Positions 53,345 through 62,176 of a stretch of 64,000 nt of DNA are shown here, in pieces (the stretch's first letter is position 1; each line of letters starts with the position of its first letter). The stretch is taken from assembly GCA_963722555.1 (NCBI GenBank), contig CAVRNQ010000007.1, positions 558,001-622,000 on the forward strand, given 5' to 3'. Under the pieces are notes generated by a model. The model was not told the origin of the DNA. It saw only the letters and a list, made by a program, of their open reading frames with translations, and did not search any database. The DNA comes from Bog-366 sp963722555. Lineage in GTDB: Bacteria > Acidobacteriota > Terriglobia > UBA7540. Made by a program: the position numbers and the translations under genes.

Positions 53345-56300
53345 TCAGAAGTATAGCTTTAGCGCCACCTGGCCGACGCGCTCACCGCCGGCGCCGGTGA
53401 CGAATCCGAATACCGAATCGTTGATGTTGCCGTCCGGGTTCCCGAATTGCGCGTGGTTGAAGACGCTGAAGAACTCGGCGCGGAACTCGAGCTTCTTCGA
53501 TTCGGTTAACTTGAGGTCTTTTAGAATTCCGAGGTCCCAGTTATTGAGTCCCGGCCCGTGGAAGAAGCGCCGGTTGGCGTTCCCGAGCTGCCCGACGATT
53601 CTGTCGGAGCACCCGGTCGGCCCGGAACCGGGGGGACAGCCTTCAAGATAGAATAGCGACGCAGCGTTGCTGAGGTAGGGATTCTTCAACTTGTTCAAGT
53701 CCTGTTTTCGCGGGTCAATTCTTCCAATGTGGCCTGGCGCGAGGTTAGGCGTGTCCACGTCGCTACCCGTCGGACCTGTGGCGCCGGTTCCAAGGGCCGA
53801 TTGGTCATCCTGTTCCGTGATGAATACCGGAAACCCAGTGGCGAAACGCGTGATGCCCGTCAAGATCCATCCTCGCGTGGCGCGATTGGCGTGAAGGAAT
53901 TTATCGAACGGCAGTTCGTAGGCGAAACTCGCCACAAAGTTATGGGTCAAGTCGAAAGCGGAGAGTGCTCTGCCCAGCTTGGGGTTGACGGGGTTAATTA
54001 TTTCGACGCCCCCCGATCCCGAGCCGGGGCCCCAACTGGAGGCATTGTCCATCGCTTTGCTGTACGTATAGCCGATCAGGAACGTCGCCCGTCCGCTCGT
54101 GTGGCGCAAACTCGCCTCCAGTGCGTTGTAGTTGGAATTCGCCATGGTTGAAAACAATCCATTGCTCGCGAAGTTCGACCCAAAGGGCCCACGCGTGCTG
54201 TTGATGCAAGGTGGCCCAGGCGCCGGGCAGACCCCTGGAATGTTGGTCCCTCCCGTAACGGGATAGAAGACAGCGTTCTCCTCGCCCGGACCGCAAAGCG
54301 CCGTATCAGCCAGCACTTCGCTGGTTTGGCTGAGACTCGCACAGAGCGCAGGGTTGCCGGGATTGGCCTCCTGGTCTGCCAGCAGGTGATGAGCTTGAGT
54401 TCCAACATAGCTCAGGCTGAAGAGGGTGTCCGGGGTGATCTGCCGTTCGAAAGAGAACATGTAATGCTCGGCATAGGGGACCCGGTTGGTATGGTCGAAA
54501 CCCGGGGAGCTTCCGATGGGCAAAAGCGCTGACCAGTCGATATTGTTATCAGGATGCGAAGGGGAGACATTCAGCGGAGGAACTGGTGCGGGAAACGGCT
54601 GAGGATGGAGAGACCCGTCAGGGAGACCGAGAAACGGGTTCGCGAAAGAACTCTCCTCGGGGTTCACGTAGAAGTATCCGAAGGGGGCATCGCCGACCGC
54701 ATTGAAGCTGGTTGCATCCTCAAACGCGGTGTAGAAGATCCCGTAACTGGCCCGGAAACTGGACTTACTAGGTCCGCCGAAGAGCCGCCGGGAGATCCCT
54801 CCTTCTGCGTTTGGCGAATAGGCGAGCCCGATTCTCGGCCCGAAATTGTTGTAGCGGATCGGGGAAACCGTGTGAGGCACGGTAGGATCGGTGGGAATGA
54901 CCCAGCCGGTCGGGGCGCCAGGGAAAGCCAGGGATTGAACGCCGTAAACCATGGTTTCGAGTTCATTATGGGTCTCGTACCACGGCGTGCTTACGTCCCA
55001 GCGCAGCCCGTAGTTCAAGGTCAGGTTGGGGCGGGCACGCCAACTGTCCTGGGCGAACAAGGAGTAATAATGGGAGCGCGTATATTCCGGAAGCTGTTCG
55101 CCCTGGTCGTAGCTGCCTCCGGTGATCACCCCCAACAAAAAGTCGGCAGTGTCCGAGCCGGTCTCCGTTCCGGAGAAGCCCCAGACCCCGTTGGCTCCCG
55201 AGTGGTCATACAGATTGATTTGGGCGGTGTGGAACTCGCCGCCAAACTTCGTGGTATGCGTGCCATAAACTTTGGTGAAGTTGTCTATTAACTGGTACGT
55301 GTTGTTGACCTGTTTCTCGGACCAGGGGTACACGCCGAGTCCCCACTCGTTGGTCCCGACACTGGGGACGCCCTGCTGGCTGGGAGCCACCGGATAGACA
55401 CCCGTGATCCCGAACGAGCTCAGGCTAGTACCTATTCCGCCTTGGGGTTCACCTGTCCAAAAGGCGTAACGGGTGAAGTTCAGGCGTAGTTCATTGACCC
55501 CCGTAGGTCCGAAGGACTTTGTATCGCTGAGGTTGAATTGTTGGGCCCGTCCCGGGACCACGTCGGCAAACCCCGGCAGATTCCCATTCGGATAGGGATT
55601 CACCGCGGTGAAATCGTCGAAGAAGTAATAGCCGGAGAGCATGCCCAAGCGCGTGTTGGCGTCGGTCCGATAGCTCCATTTGTCATCGCGTATGGTCCCT
55701 TTGAAAGCTGAGGAGGCATAGAATGGCCCGATGTTGGCCGGAGGAACGTATTTCAGCACTGCGGTCGCCGGAGCTGCAATGGCAGACTGAGGAATCACGG
55801 CATTGGGGAACACGCACTGCGAGGACGTCGTGCACCCGGTTGTGTAGTAGGGCTCACCGACGGTCACGGTGCCCGCCGGGTAACCAAGCTCGGTGTCGAG
55901 CAGGTTTGCCAAGTACGGGCCGGAGACCGTTCCAGTCATCGAGCCGCTGAGGTCGGCCAAGTTGCCCGCCCGATCGGCGGCCGAGGGAACCAGGACCAAG
56001 GTGGGCTGGCCCTGCACCTGCCGCGTTCCTTGATAGTCACCAAAAAAGAAAACCTTGTTGTGGATGATGGGCCCACCGATAGTCCCACCGAACTGGTTGC
56101 GATGGAGAGCGGCGATCGCTGATCCCGGGATTTCCGCCCCCGTGATGGGGTCGGTCTGGTTAGGGGAGTAAAAGTTGCGGGCATCCATTTTGTTGTTGCG
56201 GAGAAACTCGAAGAGGTCGCCATGGAAGCGGTTCGTGCCCGACTTCGTGACCACGTTGACCAGCCCGCCGCTGAAGTTCCCGTACTCGGCGTCAAAGTTG

Positions 56301-56977
56301 TTGGTCTGAATCCTGAACTCAGCGATTGAATCGAGGTTGGGAATGACCGCCGCGCCATTGCTGCCACCCTCTTCGACGTTCCCGCCGTTCACCATGAAAC
56401 CGTTTGCATCCTCCCGCTGGCCGTTCACCGAAAGATTCCCCGGGTTCAGTTCTCCCGACGGCGACGTCGTGCTGTACTCCCCGGTCGAAACCGGCACCAC
56501 GCCAGGTTGGAGCGCCATCAAGTCCGTGTACCCGCGCCCGTTGAGCGGCATGGCGGTCATATGGCTGCCCGTGATGACCTCGCCCATCTCGGTGCGCGTG
56601 GTTTCCACGTGAAGCGCGGCACTGGAAACCGTGACCGATTCCCTGACCTCACCGACTTCTAAGGCGGCATCCGCGCGGAGGGCAGTGTTGACGTCGATCA
56701 CCAAGCCGGTCTGGCGAGCGTCCCTGAAACCCTGCTTGTGAAAACTGACATCGTAAGTCCCAACCGGTAGGTCTGGGAACGCGTAAAATCCTTGCGCGTT
56801 GGTCGTCCCGATGCGTTCGATTCCGGTCGCAGTGTTAAGGGCTTTCACCGTCACTCCCGGAATGACCCCTCCGGTTGGGTCCGTGACAACTCCCGAGATA
56901 GTCCCGGTCACGGTGGCCCAAGCGAGCGAGCCGCCAAGGCATGTCAGGACCAGCGAGCAGAAGATCTTTCTTCTCAT
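53345..56977 (-). CDS. Oar-like TonB-dependent outer-membrane receptor
   Basis: A 1210-residue receptor. ATG 56977 has ggaggtgg upstream and gives the signal MRRKIFCSLVLTCLGGSLAW. Residues ~23-105 are a carboxypeptidase-regulatory-like beta domain (GTISGVVTDPTGGVIPGVTV, NAQGFYAFPDLPVGTYDVSF). A plug follows (ITGSHMTAMPLNGRGYTDLM, LQPGVVPV), then a long beta-barrel ending in the acidobacterial-type LEFRAEFFSVFNHAQFGNPD and VGQVALKLYF with a C-terminal Phe. It should take up oligosaccharides or other ligands across the outer membrane using TonB/ExbBD, which are not encoded here. Same strand and directly upstream of GH3, likely one operon. Confidence 0.95.
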   Translation of the reverse strand: MRRKIFCSLVLTCLGGSLAWATVTGTISGVVTDPTGGVIPGVTVKALNTATGIERIGTTNAQGFYAFPDLPVGTYDVSFHKQGFRDARQTGLVIDVNTALRADAALEVGEVRESVTVSSAALHVETTRTEMGEVITGSHMTAMPLNGRGYTDLMALQPGVVPVSTGEYSTTSPSGELNPGNLSVNGQREDANGFMVNGGNVEEGGSNGAAVIPNLDSIAEFRIQTNNFDAEYGNFSGGLVNVVTKSGTNRFHGDLFEFLRNNKMDARNFYSPNQTDPITGAEIPGSAIAALHRNQFGGTIGGPIIHNKVFFFGDYQGTRQVQGQPTLVLVPSAADRAGNLADLSGSMTGTVSGPYLANLLDTELGYPAGTVTVGEPYYTTGCTTSSQCVFPNAVIPQSAIAAPATAVLKYVPPANIGPFYASSAFKGTIRDDKWSYRTDANTRLGMLSGYYFFDDFTAVNPYPNGNLPGFADVVPGRAQQFNLSDTKSFGPTGVNELRLNFTRYAFWTGEPQGGIGTSLSSFGITGVYPVAPSQQGVPSVGTNEWGLGVYPWSEKQVNNTYQLIDNFTKVYGTHTTKFGGEFHTAQINLYDHSGANGVWGFSGTETGSDTADFLLGVITGGSYDQGEQLPEYTRSHYYSLFAQDSWRARPNLTLNYGLRWDVSTPWYETHNELETMVYGVQSLAFPGAPTGWVIPTDPTVPHTVSPIRYNNFGPRIGLAYSPNAEGGISRRLFGGPSKSSFRASYGIFYTAFEDATSFNAVGDAPFGYFYVNPEESSFANPFLGLPDGSLHPQPFPAPVPPLNVSPSHPDNNIDWSALLPIGSSPGFDHTNRVPYAEHYMFSFERQITPDTLFSLSYVGTQAHHLLADQEANPGNPALCASLSQTSEVLADTALCGPGEENAVFYPVTGGTNIPGVCPAPGPPCINSTRGPFGSNFASNGLFSTMANSNYNALEASLRHTSGRATFLIGYTYSKAMDNASSWGPGSGSGGVEIINPVNPKLGRALSAFDLTHNFVASFAYELPFDKFLHANRATRGWILTGITRFATGFPVFITEQDDQSALGTGATGPTGSDVDTPNLAPGHIGRIDPRKQDLNKLKNPYLSNAASLFYLEGCPPGSGPTGCSDRIVGQLGNANRRFFHGPGLNNWDLGILKDLKLTESKKLEFRAEFFSVFNHAQFGNPDGNINDSVFGFVTGAGGERVGQVALKLYF

Positions 56978-57031
56978 GGAGACCCACCTCCCTTTTGATC
57001 TTGCAGCCCCAGACCCAATGTCCACACCCAA

Positions 57032-57613
57032 TCAAGAACGCCCATCTTGCGCGCTGCGGTCAATTGTAGACCTCAACATTTTCAAAAACAAGCGGACGCG
57101 TTTGGAGCCACATACCTGCCATTTCCGGCCGCCGAGCACCGACGCACGAAACCTCGCCGGCGCAGCCACTGGGAACCGGCGGGCCCCTCGGGCAAGTTGC
57201 CAGAACCCGAACCCACGAAATTCCAGTTCTTCAATGAACGGCGAGAACACCGTGAGGAACAGCAACGATGGTATGGAGAGTCCTGGAGCAATCTTCCGCG
57301 TCAACGCAAAGCCGATCAGCATGGGCACCGAAGCAAGAAAGGCAAACGCCATCGCCGGTAAGATGGGAGCCGCAAGGCCCAGTTCCCGGACAACGCTCCG
57401 CAAGCCGCCGCGGTGCATGAGACAAATAGCCAGGCCACAGAGCAGAGCCCCAAGCACCTTATCCAGACTCTCAGCCACGTAGAAGGGATACTGCCTGTGA
57501 AGCATCCTGTAGAAGGCGAACCTTGCCACGATTTCATGCATGTAATTCGCCGCGGCGAGCACCAACACGACCCAGAGCGGAAAAAACCGTGGCAGTAATC
57601 GCGTATCCGCCAT
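57032..57613 (-). pseudogene. CPBP-type intramembrane protease, C-terminally truncated
   Basis: A membrane protein with hydrophobic helices (FFPLWVVLVLAAANYMHEIV, LPAMAFAFLASVPMLIGFAL) and the first CPBP/Abi motif EExxxR in SPFIEELEFRGFGFWQLARG. The later motifs (FxxxH and the final HxxxN/D) are missing. After RGARRFPVA the sequence turns into basic, non-membrane residues (FRASVLGGRKWQVCGSKRVR), indicating a frameshift or deletion. I prefer the ATG at 57613; seven more codons are possible. Intact relatives cleave or process membrane-bound substrates. The product ends 55 bp upstream of the receptor start. Confidence 0.7.
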
Positions 57614-57797
57614 CCCAGTGACCTCGTTTGTCATGATGCTGGCAGAAAACTCTAATCGGTGTTTTGCAGAAGAGCAACTGTTTCACCGCTCACATCTTTG
57701 CCGGGCCACTCCCCAGCCCATCGTGGGTGCGGGGATCCTGATTGACGAACCCCGTGCCGGTGAGCCAAGCTTTCAGTCAGCCGGGGGTCCAGTCCTT

Positions 57798-58739
57798 ATG
57801 CTGCCCGACGCCACTTCCGCGACCCGAGGATTCAGCCCTGCCTACTTCCCTCTGTTCGAGAGCGGTGAGCTGAAGAGCCGCGTCGACCGCGCCGTCCAAA
57901 TCCTCCGCTGTTGCACGGGCTGTCCGCGGGACTGCAGGGTCAACCGCCTGCAAGACAAATTCGCGGTTTGCCGGACCGGACGCTATGCCGTGGTAGCGAG
58001 TCATTTCCCTCACCACGGCGAGGAGGACTGCCTCCGCGGCTGGCGAGGCTCGGGGACGATCTTCTTCTCCGGCTGCAACCTGCGCTGTGTCTTCTGCCAG
58101 AACTTCGATATCAGTTGGCAACTGCGGGGGACGGCCGCGCCGCCGGAACGGCTGGCAGCCATGATGCTCGAACTCCAGGATCAGGGTTGCCACAACATCA
58201 ACTTCGTGACACCGGAACATGTGGTCCCGCAGATCATCGAAGCCCTGCCCGTCGCGATCGAGAAGGGACTCCGCCTGCCACTCGTTTACAACACCAGCGC
58301 CTACGACTCGAGCCAGAGCCTGGAGTTGCTCGACGGGATCGTGGACATTTACATGCCCGACTTCAAGTACTGGGATGGCGAGATGGCCCGCAAGTACTCA
58401 CGGGCGCCCGACTATCCACAGGTAGCGCGGCGGGTGATCAAGGAAATGTACCGGCAGGTGGGTGACCTCGTGCTCGACGAACACGGGGTCGCAAAGCACG
58501 GACTGCTAATTCGTCATCTGGTGATGCCGCAAGATATTGCCGGCACGGGCCAAGTCATGAACTGGATCGCCCAGGAGCTTTCGCCCACGACCTACGTGAA
58601 CCTAATGCCCCAGTACTATCCGGCAGGAAAAGTCACAGGCCAGGAATATGCAGAGATCAGCCGGCGCGTGACGCCGGCCGAGTACGAGCAGGCGCTCGAG
58701 GAGGCCTGCCGTGCGGGCCTTAGGTGCCTGGACCGATGA
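57798..58739 (+). CDS. radical SAM protein, PflX / pyruvate-formate-lyase-activase-like
   Basis: A 313-residue radical SAM enzyme. The [4Fe-4S] motif CxxxCxxC is CNLRCVFCQNFD (~residue 94), preceded by SGTIFFSG. An extra N-terminal Cys cluster, CCTGCPRDCRVNR, is typical of the PflX/AmrS-like branch. Later blocks are FVTPEHVVPQIIEAL, VYNTSAYDSSQSLELLDGIV, DIYMPDFKYWD, LLIRHLVMPQDIAGTGQVMN and YVNLMPQYYPAG. It generates a 5'-deoxyadenosyl radical; the partner protein is unknown. The frame is open from 57618 and divergent from the CPBP gene. I place the start at 57798 (MLPDATSATRGF) because family similarity begins soon after; the upstream 60 residues look non-coding. Confidence 0.88.
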   Translation: MLPDATSATRGFSPAYFPLFESGELKSRVDRAVQILRCCTGCPRDCRVNRLQDKFAVCRTGRYAVVASHFPHHGEEDCLRGWRGSGTIFFSGCNLRCVFCQNFDISWQLRGTAAPPERLAAMMLELQDQGCHNINFVTPEHVVPQIIEALPVAIEKGLRLPLVYNTSAYDSSQSLELLDGIVDIYMPDFKYWDGEMARKYSRAPDYPQVARRVIKEMYRQVGDLVLDEHGVAKHGLLIRHLVMPQDIAGTGQVMNWIAQELSPTTYVNLMPQYYPAGKVTGQEYAEISRRVTPAEYEQALEEACRAGLRCLDR

Positions 58740-58853
58740 GAGGATCGCAGACCAGCGCGCTCTAGGACTGGACCGCTGACCCGAAGACCTCACTTTGGTC
58801 ACCGCGTGTCACACCGGTGATCCACAGAGTGGAGTTTACGGGAGGAGGTTCCG

Positions 58854-59204
58854 ATGCGATTTCATGACTTTTGCTTTGGTTCCCTCCAGATTGATGACAT
58901 CGTCTATGAGCACGACGTCGTAGTCGATCGCGGGAAGATTCGTCAGCGCGACAAGAAGCCGTCGAAGAAATTCCGCGATGAGTTCGCGCACACTCCCCTT
59001 TCCGTCAGAGAGGACATACCGTGGAAATGCCGTCGCCTGGTTGTGGGCACAGGTGCCCACGGTGGCTTGCCGGTGATGAAGGGCGTGAAGCGCGAAGCCG
59101 AGGAGCGCAAGATCGAACTGTTCGTTCTTCCTACTGCCCAAGCCATCGAGATGCTCAACGAGGACATCGATGACACGAACGCGGTCTTACACGTCACGTG
59201 CTAG
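58854..59204 (+). CDS. Mth938-like (AAMDC/DUF498 family) small protein
   Basis: A 116-residue protein with the Mth938 domain over its whole length: FHDFCFGSLQIDDIVYEHDV, HTPLSVREDIPWKCRRLVVG, TGAHGGLPVMKGVKREAEER and ELFVLPTAQAIEMLNE. The family fold is compact alpha/beta, its function poorly defined, though members are found with formate or aldehyde-metabolism genes. The ATG is preceded by gggaggagg (strong ribosome site). It follows the radical SAM gene by 114 bp on the same strand and may be co-transcribed. Confidence 0.88.
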   Translation: MRFHDFCFGSLQIDDIVYEHDVVVDRGKIRQRDKKPSKKFRDEFAHTPLSVREDIPWKCRRLVVGTGAHGGLPVMKGVKREAEERKIELFVLPTAQAIEMLNEDIDDTNAVLHVTC

Positions 59205-59420
59205 CTGTCGCTGGGAAGATCAGTAGAGTGCTGTGCGAGACGGTACGGCCTCGCACTGCGTGCCTGGGTTGCTTCAGGCGAACAGTCGCTCGATCGTTGG
59301 CGTGGAGCGAAAGAGTCAGATTGAGGGCGTTGCTGGTCTCGACGAGGCTCCCGGTTGGAGCCGATAATCAAAAAGCAGAGTATCCCATTAACACACCTTT
59401 CCTGATCCGGGCCTGAAGAA

Positions 59421-61430
59421 TCAGCGCGCCCGCTCCAGCCAGACTACCATCCCTTTGTTGATTTCCGGGATGACGCAGGCGACCTTGGCGGCTTCCGGGC
59501 GGCACTTGAGCCGCTGCATCTGTCCCAAGAAAGGAAGCATGTAGACTTTGCTGCGAGGATCGGCCACGAAAGTGACCCCAACGCCCTTTTCGGGCTTTTG
59601 CTCGGCGATTTCCTGCAGCTTCAACCCCTTGAAATTCGCGATGAAGACGTGGGGCTTGCCCCCCACGCGCGCAATTTCGGTGGAAACGAACACCGAGGCG
59701 TCGATTTCGATTGTCGGTCGGGAGGTTGAAAGCGCGGAGATTTCCTTGACGAACTCTTGCCGGAGCCGGTTAAAGGTTGTGCTGTGGTAGTCCCCGCGCA
59801 CGGCGTATTCATTGAACTCCTTTTCGATGGCGCCGTAATAGTTTCGGCCCGGACACTGGGGCTCGTAAATGAATTTCGGCGAACCATCTTGCCTTCGGCT
59901 CGAATCGGTGATTCCGAGCAGTTTGTGAAGCGGGTTTTCCAGCTGCTTCTTGCGGTGATCGTCAAACTTCGCGGTTTCGCCCGTAACCATGAGGGCCCTT
60001 CCCGACCGGACGAACGCGCGAAGGGCGGCAAGTTCGCCCGCGCTGAGGCACTTTGCGTCAGGAAGGATCAGCAGGCGACCCGAAAAGCTGGCGAGGTCAC
60101 GAGGCGTCACCACTTGGAATTCCCGGTGCGACTGCAGGAGCAAGCACATGGCGCCGCGATAGGAACGGATGAACTCGTCCGGAAAGTAGTTCCGGGTGCC
60201 CGGCGAGAAATATACCCCGATCGGATCGATCGGCTGCCAGGGGGAATAGAAGGTTTTTTCGTGCTCGGAGATCCAGTGGAAGACCTCTTTCCGCGTTCCC
60301 CAGTCGTTCGAGCCCGACATGCCGTGACCCTTCGCGTCCCAGACGTTGGCTCCTGCCATGACTTCCGACAGGAACAGGTTCTTCATCGCGTCGCTCGGGC
60401 GAACGCGCTTTTCGCCATCCCAGGAATAGTTCAGCATCCAGGAAGCTTTGTCTCCGGCGAAGGACCGGAAGGAGTACATGCCGATCATATAGCCGAACCA
60501 ATCGAGCGGAGTTCTTGAGGCGGCCATGTGATTGCCCTCTCCGTACTCGTATTCGTGGGCGACCACGTCCACCACCGGATACAGCTCGTAGACATCGGCG
60601 CCGACCCTGGGAGCGCTCTCTTCAATGCCGGGGTAGATCTCGGCGATCGTCTTGCACTTGGGGTTTACGGATTTAACGTTGCGGTCAATCTCCCTCATCA
60701 AGTCAGTGATGGCTGCGATGCGGAAGTCGATCCACTGGATGAACCCGGGATCATCATAGTCTCCGATGCGGATGTCGTGCCTGGCATCCAGGCCGGACTG
60801 CTTCTTGAAAGCAGCGACCGTATAGTCATCGAAGCTCGCCCAGCTCTTCTCCCAGCCCTCGAAATGCGTCATCCAGTAAGGTATATCGACGTAAATGCCG
60901 TCGATTCCCGTGGCCGCGATCTGCCGCACGCGCTCCATGTACACCTGGCGCCATTCGGGCGCAAAGGGACTGATCCAAACGTCCTCGTCGCCTGGAGCGA
61001 TCCAGAAAGCAGTGCCGCCGCCGAACACCGCCGGCTCGCCGGTGATTTTGCGCTGCACCCAGTTCGGATGATCTTTGAAGAAGGAGTGGGGACTTTGCTC
61101 CGCGTGGGCGGTGATGCACTCCAGGCCGGCAATGTAAACGAACGCGTAGTTCCCGGCGGCGTGGGCTTTGCCGGCAACCGCCCTAATCGCCTGCAGTTTC
61201 TCCGTTGGATCAAGAAGGCTTTCGTAGCGGCCGGGGATGTCATTGTCCGTCTCAATGCCGAAGACGCGACTTTCGGTAGCGCTCTCGACGATTTCATCCA
61301 CGTGGTCGAGGCTCAATCCGTAGCCACCAATCCGGACCCAGTGAGTCCAGTCCTGGGCGGCCAGCGGTGCCAGCGCGAAAGCCTGGCAAAACAGGGCGGC
61401 CATCGAAAATCGGCGAAGTTGCGTCATCAT
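59421..61430 (-). CDS. secreted glycosidase-like protein (TIM barrel + flavodoxin-like), family unknown
   Basis: A 669-residue protein. Start ATG 61430 (or 61427) gives a signal peptide (FSMAALFCQAFALAPLAAQ); the frame continues upstream only through a palindromic repeat, so I exclude that part. The body shows a TIM-barrel pattern with acidic residues: GYGLSLDHVDEIVESATESR, VFGIETDNDIPGRYES, GIDGIYVDIPYWMTHFEGWE, CKTIAEIYPGIEESAPRVGA and VDVVAHEYEYGEGNHMAAS. A trimerisation-like middle domain (RLLILPDAKCLSAGELAALR, RALMVTGETAKFD) and a beta tail follow. It resembles the layout of GH42- or fucosidase-like enzymes, without a firm family. Confidence 0.7.
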   Translation of the reverse strand: MMTQLRRFSMAALFCQAFALAPLAAQDWTHWVRIGGYGLSLDHVDEIVESATESRVFGIETDNDIPGRYESLLDPTEKLQAIRAVAGKAHAAGNYAFVYIAGLECITAHAEQSPHSFFKDHPNWVQRKITGEPAVFGGGTAFWIAPGDEDVWISPFAPEWRQVYMERVRQIAATGIDGIYVDIPYWMTHFEGWEKSWASFDDYTVAAFKKQSGLDARHDIRIGDYDDPGFIQWIDFRIAAITDLMREIDRNVKSVNPKCKTIAEIYPGIEESAPRVGADVYELYPVVDVVAHEYEYGEGNHMAASRTPLDWFGYMIGMYSFRSFAGDKASWMLNYSWDGEKRVRPSDAMKNLFLSEVMAGANVWDAKGHGMSGSNDWGTRKEVFHWISEHEKTFYSPWQPIDPIGVYFSPGTRNYFPDEFIRSYRGAMCLLLQSHREFQVVTPRDLASFSGRLLILPDAKCLSAGELAALRAFVRSGRALMVTGETAKFDDHRKKQLENPLHKLLGITDSSRRQDGSPKFIYEPQCPGRNYYGAIEKEFNEYAVRGDYHSTTFNRLRQEFVKEISALSTSRPTIEIDASVFVSTEIARVGGKPHVFIANFKGLKLQEIAEQKPEKGVGVTFVADPRSKVYMLPFLGQMQRLKCRPEAAKVACVIPEINKGMVVWLERAR

Positions 61431-62176
61431 GCCCGTCTCCACGAGTGCGTGCGACAGAAGCCGTTTGGCTGTCACCCCCGCGTAAGCGGGGGTCCAGATT
61501 CCCGCTTGCGCGGGAATGACGACGACTGTCTGGTGCGCGCTCGAATCGTCCACTCAACCCGAATTCGCAAATTGAGGAGCACTGATCCGTTCTAATCCGT
61601 TAGATTGAAGTTGGTTAGACACAATCGGCGGAGGAACAGAACAGTGCAACGAGAAATTACGACGGTTTGGGGAGAAAAGAAAGTGGTTTTGCGCGGGACC
61701 AGTCCCCCGCGATCACCACTGTGAATCGGCGTGCCCTGGAGAAATCCTCTTCTTGCCATTCACAGCGCAGCTGATGACCTTAGCAGGTTCCGACATCCAA
61801 TGTTTCGGGTGTATCAAAGGGTTGCGCAGGGCGCGCCTGCATCCGTTTGATTCTTCATGGCGGCTGAACACCTGTTTTGACCGTGCCAAAGGAATCCTTT
61901 GATACGGCTGAAGCCTGCCCACTGTGAGATTGGTTTCTCAATACTTTAGGAACCCCGGTATTCCGAACCTTTGATACACCCTGAACATTCGGACGAGAGG
62001 ACTCGCGCGAGGAGCCAGACGGAGATTCGAGTGTATTCGTCGCTTCACCCGTTATCCGCAATAGGTCCGATCCGCAATGGTCGTGCCCTATACTGACAGG
62101 CTCTTGACGGTGCTAGAAGCTCACTCCTGGGTTTCTGAGACGGCGCGCGATGCAATTTTGGCGAGAGGCAGGGTCC
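61431..62176. other. 745 bp spacer with palindromic and CTTTGATAC repeats
   Basis: No gene supported. It contains the double palindrome at 61475-61517 and three copies of a ctttgatac motif (two in an inverted pair, 61808-61824 and 61965-61980; one at 61896-61907). Confidence 0.55.
61475..61517. repeat. REP-like double palindrome
   Basis: Two adjacent hairpins: cccccgcgtaagcggggg (61475-61492) and attcccgcttgcgcgggaat (61498-61517). This tandem hairpin type is widely dispersed in bacterial genomes and, when translated, yields the spurious VIPAQAGIW peptide seen in the frame above the signal peptide. Confidence 0.8.

Noticed and set aside
61431..61553. N-terminal extension of the 59421 glycosidase-like gene
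   Set aside because: These codons translate a REP-like palindrome (VIPAQAGIW) and precede a proper signal peptide.
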